Source of the DNA: Albugo candida
Lineage: Eukaryota; Oomycota; Peronosporomycetes; Albuginales; Albuginaceae
Direction: 5' to 3'
DNA length: 64,000 nucleotides
Assembly (NCBI GenBank): GCA_905220665.1
Contig: CAJNAR010000145.1
Location: 124,001-188,000, forward strand
Part shown: piece after piece, positions 43,887-55,979 of the stretch
Numbering within the stretch: position 1 is the stretch's first letter
Layout of the letters: every line of letters starts with the position of its first letter
Position numbers and translations under genes: made by a program
The notes under the pieces: model-generated
What the model was told of the DNA's origin: nothing
Databases searched by the model: none
What the model saw: only the letters and a program-made list of their open reading frames with translations

Positions 43887-45173
43887 GTGCCGATCGAAAA
43901 TGTTACAAAAAAATGTGGTACCGTGACATCGAACCCGAGGGAGATTATTGACGAATTCAGACATCATTGGGGTGGTGTCATGGGCTCTCTTTATAACTCA
44001 GAGAACGACTCAAATGTTCCAAGTGAAAGAAAGCAAAAAAAGTTACTCGATTCGATTCAAGTTTCCCTTGCCTCAGCAGAGCAAGACCGTCTCTCAACTC
44101 GGTTAAGTACGACCGAGATGGCGGAAGCGATCAAGCACATGCGGAGTAGTTCTTCTCCAGGTATGGATGGACTACCAGCTGCATTTTATCAGCTTGATCC
44201 GGAAACGTTTGGCGAGTGTCTGAAGATCGTGTTCGAATATCAGCTGGAAAGAGGAATTCTACTTCGATCACAACGTCACTCAGCAATCACACTTTTATTT
44301 AAAAAAGGATCACGAGGTGATCCTGGCAACTATCGACCGATCGCACTACTTTGCGTCGATGTAAAAGTACTTTCAAAAGTGTTGGCGTATCGATTGCAAC
44401 GTTTTTTGCCAAAATTGATCCATCAAGATCAAAAAGCATTCGTGCAAGGAAGGTCAATGCATCGCCATATTCGACATCTGACCAACATTCAAGACTTGGT
44501 CACTCATCGTGGGGAGGAAGCTTATGCAACTTTTCTCGACTTTGAGAAAGCTTATGATCGAGTCAATTGGACGTACGTGTTTCGCGTTTTGGAAAAAATG
44601 GGTGTTGGAAAAAGTTTCATCGACTGGGTTCGTCTTTTGTACAATAACACAAAGGCGCAGTTGATGATTAATGGAAATATCACACCATCTATTACACCAC
44701 AACGTGGAGTGAAACAAGGTGATCCTCTCTCAGCATTACTTTTTCTGATGACGATCGAACCTTTGGGAAATTTACTTCGCCAACATGGAGAACATGGAAT
44801 TTGGATTAATGGCACGACGGTCGCAACTGGATTATTTTTTGCGGACGATTTGACATTGCTTTCAGAGACACCAAATGGTGTTTTGATGCAACTCGAACTC
44901 GTCCAAGTCTATTGCAATGGATCGGGTGCGAAATTCAATTTGAGTAATTCATCTTTGTTCTCGTTGAATCGGACCAAGCCATGTCCACGTATCTCCAATT
45001 TGACCATAATGGGTCCGGAGGATTCGGTCAAGTATTTGGGTATTCCGTTCGGCCAGAACCAACTCCCTCGATGGTTATTTCAACTCTCGACAAGCGTTTT
45101 TACGATGGATTTGGTGTATGGTTTCGATGAGCAAGAACTGTTCATGGTCGACTGCTGGTTGCGCAGACGATGA
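43887..45173 (+). CDS. LINE copy 2 ORF2, reverse transcriptase domain (intact frame)
   Basis: A 428-residue uninterrupted frame. Non-LTR RT blocks in order: SPGMDGLPAAFYQLDPETFG (about residues 90-110), GDPGNYRPIALLCVDVKVLS (about 150), HQDQKAFVQGRSM, TFLDFEKAYDRVNW (first catalytic Asp), GVKQGDPLSALLF, GLFFADDLTLLS (catalytic Asp pair) and VKYLGIPFG. All catalytic Asp residues are present. It makes cDNA at the nicked target. Although the domain is open, flanking frameshifts on both sides mean this copy cannot make a full ORF2. Confidence 0.85.
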   Translation: MPIENVTKKCGTVTSNPREIIDEFRHHWGGVMGSLYNSENDSNVPSERKQKKLLDSIQVSLASAEQDRLSTRLSTTEMAEAIKHMRSSSSPGMDGLPAAFYQLDPETFGECLKIVFEYQLERGILLRSQRHSAITLLFKKGSRGDPGNYRPIALLCVDVKVLSKVLAYRLQRFLPKLIHQDQKAFVQGRSMHRHIRHLTNIQDLVTHRGEEAYATFLDFEKAYDRVNWTYVFRVLEKMGVGKSFIDWVRLLYNNTKAQLMINGNITPSITPQRGVKQGDPLSALLFLMTIEPLGNLLRQHGEHGIWINGTTVATGLFFADDLTLLSETPNGVLMQLELVQVYCNGSGAKFNLSNSSLFSLNRTKPCPRISNLTIMGPEDSVKYLGIPFGQNQLPRWLFQLSTSVFTMDLVYGFDEQELFMVDCWLRRR

Positions 45174-46854
45174 TTTTATCACGTCTGTGGCATTACACGA
45201 TGCACGTGGACATACTAGCAGTGACTATTCGACAGTGGCAATCGATGTTTAAATCGCTTTGTGCTTGGTCGGAAACACAAAAAAGATTCAAAACATGTTC
45301 ACCTGATCGGCAAAGAATTTTTATATCTTCGCTGACAAGATGGTGGACTACAAGTTCCTTTTTTGATGGGAAGACTAAAGCTACAACGTATTCAATTCCT
45401 TCAGCAGTTCGCATCCGATGCGTCAACAATTCTTCCTGAGAATTGGACAACTGCTTCGACGGAATTATTACAACTTATCCAACCTTCCTTTGGACCTCAC
45501 AGGCCGATGGATATATTCACCGTCGCACCAAATCGACATGGGAAAATGGTTCAATGGGGGAGCATATCGTCATGGTGGAAACAAGCACTTAGAATGTGGC
45601 ATCAGATGGATTGGAGTATTACAAGTTCAGATTAAATGTTTCACAACGCCGTCAGTACTACATGGGCACCCCGATGTGGTTTTACTGCGACCAAAAGTTT
45701 CATTACGAAGATGCTACTCGCAATTCGAGTACGCAAAAACGTTTGGTACAATATTGGTATGGTGGACGAACCACATCGGACATTTCGAAAAGCGTTTGCT
45801 ACGCTTTTCGAGATCCGAAGTCTGTAAGACTTTTTTCGTGAAAGCGACACATGGCTAACGAAGGAAGCTTTTGTCGACATGTATTACAACGACGAAGAGC
45901 TGAACACATCGGATATGGCTGAAGAAAAGTTGCTGAGTCGACTTTACAATGAAGTCACTCAGATTCTCCAGCATATCCACTCGACGTTTGGTCTCATCAC
46001 TTGGATTACACCAACCACAAGTGGCAGATCATTTTATGTGGGAGTAACAAGCACGGAAAGGAAACATTATTTTCCATCTATTCCACGCTCACAACTTTCA
46101 CGAATCGTCTGGAAACCTCCCGAACCAACCAAGAGTCATCCGATGTCGACACATTGGTCATCACGGGAAAGATCGGACGCACTGGATTCCGAACGAATTC
46201 GAAGTTTTATGGCTACATCACGGCATCTTCGAAAACGTGTATAAACAATTTTCGAGGATTTACAGTTTCGTCTAGCCTTTCGGATGTTACCAGTTCGATC
46301 TCGTTTCTGGTTCTTAAAGGATAATCAGCCCGACATCATATTGTGCACGCAGCCTTCGTGTGGGGCAGTGGAATCCGATCAACATCTCTTTCTAGAGTGC
46401 GATCACACGGCACAATTATGGAGGGAGTTACTCCCTAGTTGGGATCAGTTTTGCTCCTCTCGACCACGTTGGACGCATATTGCATGTGCAATTGTCCCAA
46501 CAGTACGGTCGGATTGGAAAAAAATATTTAGAGATTATCTCAGATTTATGGCTTGCATTGCAAGCGGTGACACTGCACTTCGTCTGGACAGATCGGAATC
46601 GTCGTTTGTTCGATCATCGATCAGCAACTCCAACAGTTCCAGCACTTTCCGTGATCTACACCACGTTTAGTGCGCACGTTCGGTACTTTCGAAGACAGTG
46701 TTACGAACAAGAGGAACGCATTCGGCTTGCAAAGGTGCTGGATCAACTCGCACCGCAAGGATCATTTGGTGGATTTTTCAGAAGCCGAAGATCATTACTG
46801 CGGGTACGGCACAGACAAGTCAAAATGCAAGTGCAACTCAGATCCAAGTCCTAG
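45170..46854 (+). pseudogene. LINE copy 2 ORF2, C-terminal region with zinc finger
   Basis: After RT the coding continues across frames 45,193-46,854. At 46,284-46,670 a zf-RVT-type finger reads ILCTQPSCGAV followed by DQHLFLECDHTAQLW: Cys-x4-Cys...His-x4-Cys-x-His. Beyond is TDRNRRLFDHRSATPTVPA and a basic helix ending near 46,850. Such fingers are typical of L1-like ORF2 ends. Several frame breaks occur between 45,300 and 46,250. Confidence 0.7.
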
Positions 46855-47100
46855 TTGGCTGGTTCTGCTCACCGTAGTGTGACGCACACCAATTTGCGAA
46901 CCACGGTACTTTTGGACCATTTTTACAACTTTACAACTTTACAACTTTGCAGCATTTACAAGCTGGCCACAGTCTCGTATTTTTTTAAGGGTGCTGAGGC
47001 TACTACGATACGAGATTATCAACGAAAAGACATCTTATCATCTCTCACAGGTATTTCCCGAAACGTTTTTTATATGTGTATATATATATGTTATTTAAAG

Positions 47101-47335
47101 ATAGCCTAGGCAACTAGAGAAGTCAGTTAGTCTAATTCTAGTAATATAGACACCTTCAACTGAGCCCACCCAAGCAATAAGCTTGGAAAATATCTGCCTC
47201 CCTAGGTTTGAAGTCAGACTTAAGTGAGATTCACACGGTCAGGGCTCATGGTAGGATAAGGAAGGTAGTTAAAGAACCAGATAAACAGTGTAATGAAATC
47301 GTTGACAAAGTATAGGAGGAGGCATTGTGTGTTCC
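47101..47335 (+). repeat. SINE-A, 3' half of tRNA head plus body
   Basis: The sequence atagcctaggcaactagaga, then agtcagttagtctaattct (B-box half, degraded), then gagcccacccaagcaataag and cctccctaggtttgaagtca to cagataaacagtgtaatg. The body is the reverse complement of 22,585-22,740. With 40,053-40,089 it forms one SINE-A split by LINE copy 2. Confidence 0.65.
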
Positions 47336-47500
47336 TCTTGAAAAGTGCAGCATGTAGGGGCCAAACTATGTTGTAATTCCCAGGTACACTTTATATTATC
47401 AGCATTGTTCTTAAAGAGCCGAGTTGCTTATTTTCAATATGTAAAATAGATAGCTTCTATAACATGAATTCTTCTGAAAATTAATCTTTAATACTCTGCA
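47336..47500. other. Intergenic, nothing recognised
   Basis: AT-rich sequence after the SINE; no open frame or repeat seen. Confidence 0.4.
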
Positions 47501-47509
47501 CAGGAAGTC

Positions 47510-47945
47510 GGAAGAGCAGCTATGAAATTTCCCTCAATAGAGCACTTTATACTGATTTGAACAGCACACAAGGCTCGCAAAATGCATCCGATTCTGATCC
47601 ATCATGTCTTACAGTCATGCCATAGAATCACAAGCTTGTCTGCATGAATCTAAACAACAGTTTTTGCCTACACTGCCTCCTTTCTCTGCGTGCTAAATGG
47701 AAAGGCAACGGTCTTCATGGAAGGCAGGTGAGGTCTTCAAGGCGGATCGTCACGATTATTTCGATCAGTGAGACGGCAGTGATCAATACGCACGACCGAA
47801 AGTACATCTTTGCTGAATCCAAGTAGTCCGTATGAGATCCTGGAGGGAACGATGTTCGAGAGTATACGATGAAATAATGGAGGAGGATGGCTTTGGGGAA
47901 GTCAAATCAGCTCTGGAGGCACTGTTTCTTGTAAGTATCCATTCT
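47510..47945 (+). other. Coding-like tract with a good splice donor, unassigned
   Basis: From ATG 47,832 the plus strand reads MRSWRERCSRVYDEIMEE and then DGFGEVKSALEALFL. It ends at a strong donor GTAAGTATCC (47,935). Upstream, other frames read protein-like (SLNRALYTDLNS near 47,530; WKAGEVFKADRHDYFDQ near 47,717), separated by stops that could be introns or decay. Family unknown. Possibly an exon cluster or a pseudogene. Confidence 0.3.
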
Positions 47946-48551
47946 ACTCGAAGACCTTTTTCTGACTACTGCACCAAGAAATGCTGAAGCGGTACAAAGC
48001 CGTATGTACGGTTACGAGGTACTCACAATTTTTATAACAGCAACCAATGCTTGATGAAAAAAACGGAAGGATTCAAAAGTAGTATCGGAAGGCATGATTG
48101 GCTGAAAGTATTGATTACTAGCAAAGCTGGTCCTACATTAGAAAGATAGATATAATAGCGGTTTGGTGTGGGTAATTCTACGAAAGCGGCTCATTGGATA
48201 TAAAACTGCAAGGAATATTGCTGTACGCATTCCATAATCTCGTTGTTTATGGTTACACATTGCATTGTGATAAACACCTCCATGAAGTCTTGTGCGCTTA
48301 TTCGCGGGGATTGCTCAGACTTCTGAAGACATCCGAGATGCGGGGCTCTAAGCTCTCAAACTTGATTATTGAGAAATTATTGTAAGAAACTGCTTGCGAT
48401 CGACCCTGTGCATGCAAAACGTACCCAAACATGCCCTAGTTTCAATTTGGAATTTTCGATATAGAATGTCAAACGTGGGATGCGACTAGGTCTGATTTTG
48501 GTCGAATTCACTGCACACTGGTCATTCGCACATTCCCCGTTTAGTGCACAG

Positions 48552-49202
48552 ATGCTTCGAACACTATCCATACTACTCAGCTTTGTTTGCTTGAACGCGG
48601 AAGATCAAGATGCTGACTGTATGATAAACGATACGTTACGCGTGTTCTTGATGTATGGAAAAAACAATTGTCAGCAAAAACAGGGTAAAGGATGGGAGGA
48701 GATCGGCACGGAGCTGGGCAAAATTTTGGAAAATGTGGAAAACGACCGTGCAAATACAGAATCTACTCGTCAATCTGCGCCACGCAGCCTTTCACCGAAG
48801 AAATCTGACATCAAAGCGGCCTTTATGCAATCGGACACGAATGTGCATAGCGAACAATCTGATTCCGAGGGGTTGACAGTGGCGAGCTGTAAAGAAATTT
48901 TCCGTGCTAGCCACACCGTTCTGAAGAATCTTGAAGCGAAAATACCCGGTTGGCCCGCCGTGCGAGCAAAATGTCCATCTATGGAAGGTATTGCAGCTGG
49001 ACAATTCGTAATATTTCTGTACTCCCTTGTTACACAAGAAATCCCTTTCGAGCAAAAACAGTCCCGAATTGCCGCAATTCCCCAAGTCACCATCACCGCT
49101 CTGATTGCCGGATACGCAGCGGACTTCGTTTGGGCCAGGGGTCTCAAACTTCTTGAGAAATTTGAGCGTTCATGCAGGAATGTTGATCCAAATGGAGCCT
49201 AG
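48552..49202 (+). CDS. Secreted protein, orphan, candidate effector (216 aa)
   Basis: I chose the ATG at 48,552 over the in-frame upstream ATG at 48,480 because it puts a clear signal peptide at the N-terminus: MLRTLSILLSFVCLNA, with cleavage likely before EDQDADC. The mature protein (about 200 aa) has five Cys, an acidic Ser/Thr/Lys-rich middle, and a helical C-terminal half. That half contains PGWPAVRAKCPSMEGIA and a moderately hydrophobic stretch (QVTITALIAGYAADFVWARG) too polar for a clear membrane anchor. Single exon, stop TAG at 49,200-49,202. I see no RXLR, CRN, CHXC or elicitin pattern. It stands alone in gene-poor, repeat-flanked DNA, as effector genes of filamentous pathogens often do. 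Function unknown. Confidence 0.6.
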   Translation: MLRTLSILLSFVCLNAEDQDADCMINDTLRVFLMYGKNNCQQKQGKGWEEIGTELGKILENVENDRANTESTRQSAPRSLSPKKSDIKAAFMQSDTNVHSEQSDSEGLTVASCKEIFRASHTVLKNLEAKIPGWPAVRAKCPSMEGIAAGQFVIFLYSLVTQEIPFEQKQSRIAAIPQVTITALIAGYAADFVWARGLKLLEKFERSCRNVDPNGA

Positions 49203-50180
49203 AATGCATATATCAGATGAATTCAGTCCGACATAATCTGCAAGACAAAATTTGCTTTTTGCTCTAAGCTTCCACTTGTTGTCAGTCTTTCTCTGTTCAT
49301 TAAATATTCAGCACGAGTATTTGTGCTCGTTTCTAGAGCATCAGTAATTGACATGATCTTGCTGTCTAATCTATATCCTATATCACATTGAAATGCCGTC
49401 CTTTATTATGGATATTGCAGTTCATAGTAATATGTAATGGTGGAAGCATATTAGGAAATTCTCGACTTGCAATCGGCTAATTTTCGTACGCATTTATAGC
49501 CAATTATGTAAAGGCATTCTTGGTTTCGTTGAGAATTTGAGAGCTTTGGGAAGCTTGATCGCTTGATCGCTTGATAGATTTGTGTCTCTTTTAACACGAT
49601 GGCTCTTGGAAGAGCCCTTTATCGCAATTACAGTCAAGGCCCACGTGTGGTTTAATGTGGGAATAATCAGAAGACAAAGGAGACATCAAGTAGCAGTCCA
49701 TCCGGATCGAAACAAACCAAGGACTGATAGTATGAATGACAAGTATGTCATTTCTGCGGCCTATCAAGAGCAAGATCGCATCTTAGAATATCAACTTGGA
49801 TGGCCGCGTGGGTTTTCATTGCCGCAAGTTTTGATCTAGATTCCTCACCTTCTGCATGAAAAAAACCCTCTTCAAGACAAATATCAGCCCCGATCACGCC
49901 TCAGCAATGCCCGCAGTAAAGATACCGTGAATACGAAGATTCGTCGTGTTCGGTCGACGATGCAATGAAAAAAGCGTACTCATACAACATATCCATCTCT
50001 CAAAGTGGAGTGAGTGCCAAAAGGATACCAAGGATCAGATCAGAATAATTAATACGGTGATTCATTTACTTTCGGGACAATCCATATTTACAAAACTACA
50101 TCTTGCAGTTGAAACCATCATGCTTTACGCATTCACTAATCATATCAAGTCAGCTATCCGGGTCACGATCAGCCGAAAGT
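49203..50180. other. Intergenic, no supported gene
   Basis: An 85-residue plus frame at 49,582-49,839 has no start context or domain that I recognise. A small gcttgatc triplication lies at 49,553-49,575. Confidence 0.35.
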
Positions 50181-50302
50181 ATAGACTGATGCCTGTAGGA
50201 ATAAAAATAAGAATCTCTTAAAGCATTCAGCAAAGTGTGTCGTCATAGACTGATGCCTGTAAGAATAAAAATAAGAATCTCTTAAAGCATTCAGCAAAGT
50301 GT
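50181..50302 (+). repeat. Tandem duplication, 64-bp period, two units
   Basis: Units 50,181-50,238 and 50,245-50,302 are identical over 58 bases except for one G/A difference (gcctgtaggaat versus gcctgtaagaat), with a six-base spacer. A recent local duplication. Confidence 0.9.
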
Positions 50303-50323
50303 TCAATTGACAGAACGACTTTT

Positions 50324-50349
50324 AAATCGAAGTGGACACACTTCGATTT
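50324..50349. repeat. Perfect hairpin, 11-bp arms
   Basis: aaatcgaagtg, loop gaca, cacttcgattt. It lies 21 bases after the tandem duplication. There is no T run beside it and no gene next to it, so no terminator role is claimed. Confidence 0.8.
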
Positions 50350-51984
50350 CCATGCTACCATCAACAGGACTTCACTGATCACATAGTGTGCTTTGATTGT
50401 AGGATGTACACATAACTAAGACCACTGCAACTGGAGCGCCCTATATCCCGAACTTGCTGTTTAGCCTGCTATGTCTCTAATGATGTTATGCAATGATCTG
50501 TTTTTAGCTCACACCCTACCTACTTAGACTCGGTAGAAAGAAGAGCGTATGCGACCGCTGCCATCCTCCTGTGAACTAAGAAGTACCTATATTAACAGCA
50601 AACTCGGATAGTTTGGTGCTGTCCATATCCACGTAGCATGATTTCTAAATAAAGTGTTGGCGAGGCTCTATGTCTTAAATCTTAAAGTTTGGCATCATGC
50701 GTAGCACGTAGCCTTCAAATTATCAAGTGTGGTCGCACTCAATATATCATTCTTGTACCAACGTTTGTTCTACTGGGCTCAAACTCCGACAGCGCCGTTA
50801 TCAAATGGTGAAGGATCAGAAAAGGTAGAACGCGTTTTTTACGCTGTGCAAGATACAGCTCGATAAACACTGGAGAATGCTTTTAGCTTTACGTTGTGGA
50901 AGCCACATCGGGTACTTCCTAAAATCTTCAAGTTCTAGCGCAATGGCATTTCTTCTAGCCACAGAGTGTTCTGTTATTGCATTCGGATGATGATGCACAC
51001 ATTTATCTTGGAATGAACAAATTGCATCACGTCCTTGACATGCACACACGTCGCATCAGTCACAAAGAGCAGCAACACTCTTTCTAATGGAGTATCCCGG
51101 AGTCAACGATGCCTTTAACCGTGGAAATTGCCGTATACTTCCAGAATGTGCATCATGTTTTGTGTATTCGCCTTTATTAGATACCCGGTGGTAGCTTCGA
51201 GTTGACAGCTTTCTGGCTGGTGCCTGATTAGTCATTAGGTTGCAACATTACGGTTAAAAGTTGGTATTTTGCTACCGCTAGTTGCTACGCTAAAAGTCAT
51301 TGGAATGGATAAGTGTCCTGGATGCATTATTTCTCATTTCGATCAGTATCTGCCCATAGTAATGATGCATCTACTTTGGCATTTGTATTCCAGTCGCTGA
51401 GAATGGCGCTCACTAAATTCTGCGAATGGCATAATCGTGCAATTTAGTATGATTGTAAAAGTTTCCAATCTAGAGTACCGCACAATAGAGACATACGTTT
51501 CGCCTCCGCATTATGTAGCCTTTCGAAAATGATTATGATATTCTGTACGTATAATAGTGAGAAAGAAGTATAGGCGCGCTACTGTGAGAGGATGTAGATC
51601 TAATCGATGTGAAGCGTCCTCTACTATTCTAATTTTTTGCTGAGATTTGCTCTCTCACAAACAAGTTATATTGAATTAGGGAGAAATTGCAATCATATTC
51701 TTGACTGTGCAATTGTCAAAATGTGATTGATTGCGTGCGCGCTATTTTGATGGGTTAACGACTTGGCTTGGAGATCAGGAAGCATCATGCGGTTGGTTTT
51801 CATAACAGCGTTTACCCGCTTAATGAAAAAGAAATCAAGAAACTTGGCAGCAAACGCTGTTAGATGTCCGACAGTGACGGAATCGATCATATCAGCAAGA
51901 AAGCTCCCCATAAAGTATTTGAAGAGATACATAACTATTACTAGCCGCATTGTACATGAGTCTTGAGATTGTAGAAGCGCTAAA
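50350..51984. other. Intergenic, no supported gene
   Basis: Short open frames on both strands at 51,693-51,966 overlap each other. Neither has a recognisable domain. Confidence 0.35.
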
Positions 51985-52323
51985 TTACACCAGTGTCAAA
52001 CAGTGCCGCGATAGTCGGGAATATATGTCAAATATATGTCTCATCCAGAACGGACTACAAGCTTTAGTCACAATCTGGATGCGCTTGACCGAACTGGTTG
52101 ACAGCCACCACTTATCTATAATGTATCTCTTGCACAATTGGTGTTTTTTGTCTTCGTCGCACGATGCTTTGTGTGACTGCTGCGATTCTTGAGGCGAAAA
52201 AAAGTCTATCTCAGGGTTGTCGTTATTTATTATAGCTGAAGTAGGAACAATCGCAATTGCAGAAACGCTGACGACCTCGCGCGAAGCTCTCCTTTTAGTG
52301 TTATGAAAATGCCTCGGCATCAC
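51985..52323 (-). other. Unassigned minus-strand ORF (112 aa)
   Basis: Starts MMPRHFHNTKRRASREV at 52,323. It has an acidic middle (NDNPEIDFFSPQESQQSH) and a Cys/Lys/Trp-rich end (KRYIIDKWWLS). The composition is protein-like, but I recognise no family and see no splice partner. Confidence 0.25.
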
Positions 52324-55300
52324 ATCATGATGTGTTAGCCTCCCGATAGTTCAGTCAGAGTCTTGATGCAGTAAGAAGTAGCCGAAACGTTACAAGTGGT
52401 TCTTTATGAGGTCACATTTGATTTCCACAAAGCTCTTCTGCAATAAATACTCAAGGTTGCCAATCGTACTATGGATCTTTCGAGTGCACATTTCGGTATA
52501 CTACCCATCATACTGAAGCTGTGACAGGTCATATGGAGGTTTCAACCATTGCGCAGTACAGCTCAAAACGTCGCTATATTCTATTGGGCTCTTTAAAGTT
52601 CGAAGTGTGTTGATAGCATCGATTGTGCATCACGAAACCTGCCATTTGATCGATATTATCGAATCCAGGCTCCTCACAACTACAAATTATCGCAACCATT
52701 CTCAGCTTTTCGAAGTGCGGAGGTAGCGTATGAATGCGTGCGTGGTAAACAAAGTTTTCATTTCTGCTTCAGAAAATTCTATACTACACGCCTCATTGAA
52801 AAACCATCGCACACTTGCGACATTATGCTCATGACATGAAATTCGTAGGTCTAGCTATTACTACAGTTAAGCTCATGTTCTTTCATTCGATTTCGTAGTT
52901 TGCTACCTACGATTCGAGTAGCACGATAGAAGCGATACCAGAAAGCTTCCATGTCAAAGCCGGGGAAGCCATTTAAGGAAGTCATATAATAAAGACATTG
53001 GAATAAGTATGGCAATAAACTCTATTGAGTCAATATTGTGAAATCTGCGGAACGATCATAAATAAGTCATTTCTTATTAATACTTATCTGTCGAGTTTCC
53101 AATCAGTATATTTATACTTATAGCATCTCGTGCTATTTGCTCATCTTCTTTCCCTTAGCATTGTTGATTGAGATGTCATATCGAAATCAGAACCAAGCTC
53201 GGTTCATACCATCAGCGTTGGTCGTCTTAACCGTAATTTCCAGCAGATATGTACTACGAAGACAAAACTCAAAGACTCGCTATTTCTGGACGAAGGGAAA
53301 CCATCCTTGTTTGAAATGATATTTTAGATAAAACCTATCGTTATTAAGCATACACGTTCATAAGAACGTGTGGTAGTTGTGCCACAACTCAATTACAAGA
53401 GCATCATACATTCCCAACAACTGAATCGCATTTAGATTCTAACGAGCAAACCCATATATTACCTTGTTGGCGCGAAAATGTGAGGCAGTCAAATCCCTCT
53501 ATTTGTAGATGTGCCAATTATGATCACATTTGCGTCCGCACGAGGTGATCATTATCGCAAGAGGTATGACGAATAAAAAGTTCATGTCAAAGCTGATGCA
53601 TTTTGCCCGAAGTACAACTACAAGTGTACAACATACGGTGTGAAACAGCCAACGCATTTAGATCGCAAATCATTGCATTGAATGAGCAGATGCCACTATT
53701 AGTAAATAAATAGAAAATTGGGCAAGACGAAAAGGAAATAGACAATTCGTATCCTTTCGGATATGTTGCACGATTTCGATGTCATTTCGACTTGCTGTGA
53801 AGCCTCGTAAATCCAATGCACCTGCTTTGTTGCCCCATCAGTATTGATGTGAAGAGAATTGAATAAATACATCGGTAGTTGGAAGACCTAGGGTACAAAT
53901 GTGCTGTACACCGCAAACGAATAGGCTGAAGACCTGTTTATAATGGTCAACACAAAAGTCGTACCGGGTTGTTCACGTTGACATGTTGTGGATTTTGGTA
54001 TACCAAACCATATAACCCAAATTACCACGTCTCAGTCAAGACGGGATAAAGAATTTGATTCATGGGCTTGCGTATACTGCAACACATGCTCGGTAGCACT
54101 GTTGATACTAGCAGGACTTCTTTTTTGTTCTCAAGTACACCGCCAAAATTTGTACTTGAACAGTACCCTCGAGCTACGCAACCAAATCACACTAAGCATA
54201 TTTGTTATCAGAATACCATTTAAAGTTATGGTGGTCATTTACTGCACTTCGCAAGCGCACGGGATGTCCGTCTTGACTTCTACTGCACGTGATCATAGTG
54301 AATGTTACCAAGAATAAACGGATCACTAATGCGCTACTTTGACGGCTTTTTATACGTTCTCTTTAGACTTCTCTGATAATATCTGCATAACAATTTTGGC
54401 AAAATAGAACCTACATGACCATGAAAAGAACATTTTGACACCCCAGGAAAGATTATGTAGATCATTGGTATTATCGTACGATCGTACAATCCTTAGTCTT
54501 TTTACCACCACGCAATACAAATGAGCGTAAGATTTGCAATTTATGCTGATTCACGATAATGTTGGAAAAATGGTGACCAGATCACAATAAATATGAGAGC
54601 CACAAAAAACTTGAAGTGGTCTCATTATTGTACGATTTATACTACAAGAAGTCCATGGCGGAGCAATTTCTATTGCTAATCAGCTATAAAATGTGTTTAC
54701 GTGGGAGAACTTTTACCTAAATTGAAGTGTCTAAAGTTATCGCAAATGTGTAGAGTACCGAAAAGCGTAAATGACGATTGAGTTCCAAATCGCTCTGTAA
54801 GATCCTCGTGTCTTTTTTTAGGCTGGCCATAAAAGTATCGCTTCTGAGAAATATGATTACTCAGCTTCACTTGTATCAGCTTCTGCACAACTCTAATAAA
54901 CGCTGAAAATCTCATGTACTTATCCTAGACTTTTCTATCGGTGTTGATCACGAATTGCAATTTTTCCTTATTTTTAAACTTTTTCGCAATCTGAAGAAAC
55001 AACAGTACCATTCGTACTAGCGTGTGGACAACCACAAGGAGAACACATCGACTAGAAACAGTTTAATGTATTCTAAAAGTCAATACAGGAAAGCGGATTT
55101 GCCAAGTGAAATTCTTGGTATGATTTGAGACGTACTCGACATGCTCGTCCCAAAATTACTGGATGCACCAGCTTGAGCGGTTCGACAGCAAGCAATCGAA
55201 TATGGTACTTTGTGTTAGTAGATGTATTGTTATGACTCAGGATAGAAGCCTACTATGCGTGATAATACTGAGTTTTTAAGGAATAGCTGCCGACGCATGT

Positions 55301-55950
55301 TTAGTGTGCATATGCATAGTGTCCTGAAGCTGCGAAGATATGGGTATGCGAGATGAGAAGTATCAGTGGGGCGAAAAGGATCATAAGAATCCTGCATTAC
55401 AATGGTTGTTATGTAAGGTGTAACTTTGCCTTCCGAGTTTTACCATCCATCGTGCATATTTGGATCGCTTGATAACAAACTGCCATTGCTGGGTTCTGAT
55501 GGGATATGAATCCTTCTCAACTCCTTTGCTTAGGGAGTGTGTATGCTGGTAATTGCTGCGAAGCAGAGAACAAAAACAAGGTTTGCGTTCGTTGGGCTCG
55601 ATTGAAGAGCTGACACGAGAGTAGAGATGTGTTGTTGCTGCTAAAGCTGCGGTAAACTGGAGATTAAAAGGCTATCGAAGAGATTGCCAGGAAGCGATAT
55701 GCATTAGGTTCACTTTTTTGCAGAAGGCGACTGCTAACTTCCCCAGAATGAAATTGTGCAAACATCGAATTCATGTCGACTGGCGTCAGCTGTACGTATC
55801 AATCCTTTCTGATGCGAGAAAGCTGAGCTGCCTGTGAAAGCCAGCATTTGCGATTCTTTAGATACAACAACATGATACGTAACGTTTTTTATTCTGCTCA
55901 TATAGATTGCTTGCTTCGTCTTTGACGCAATTTCGTTGCCCGCTCTAACT
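52324..55950. other. Long gene-poor tract
   Basis: I find no convincing gene or repeat here. A Cys-rich plus-strand trace near 53,600 (FCPKYNYKCTTYGVKQPTH) and a 109-residue frame at 53,988-54,317 look like decayed coding sequence of unknown origin. A small perfect hairpin, acacgttc-ataa-gaacgtgt, lies at 53,352-53,371. Confidence 0.35.
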
Positions 55951-55979
55951 CTGCCGTTTGCATTGTTGCGACCAAGTCA

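Larger units (their letters stand above)
40090..47100 (+). mobile_element. Non-LTR retrotransposon (LINE copy 2), near full length
   Basis: It is collinear with copy 1, about 7.0 kb. ORF1 has several frameshifts and stops (40,181-42,674). The ORF2 endonuclease is missing only its first ~60 residues from the open frame, the RT is one intact frame, and the C-terminal domain retains its zinc finger. The 3' region has ttacaactttacaactttac repeats (46,921-46,950) and ends in an AT-rich tract before the SINE half at 47,101. Confidence 0.85.
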
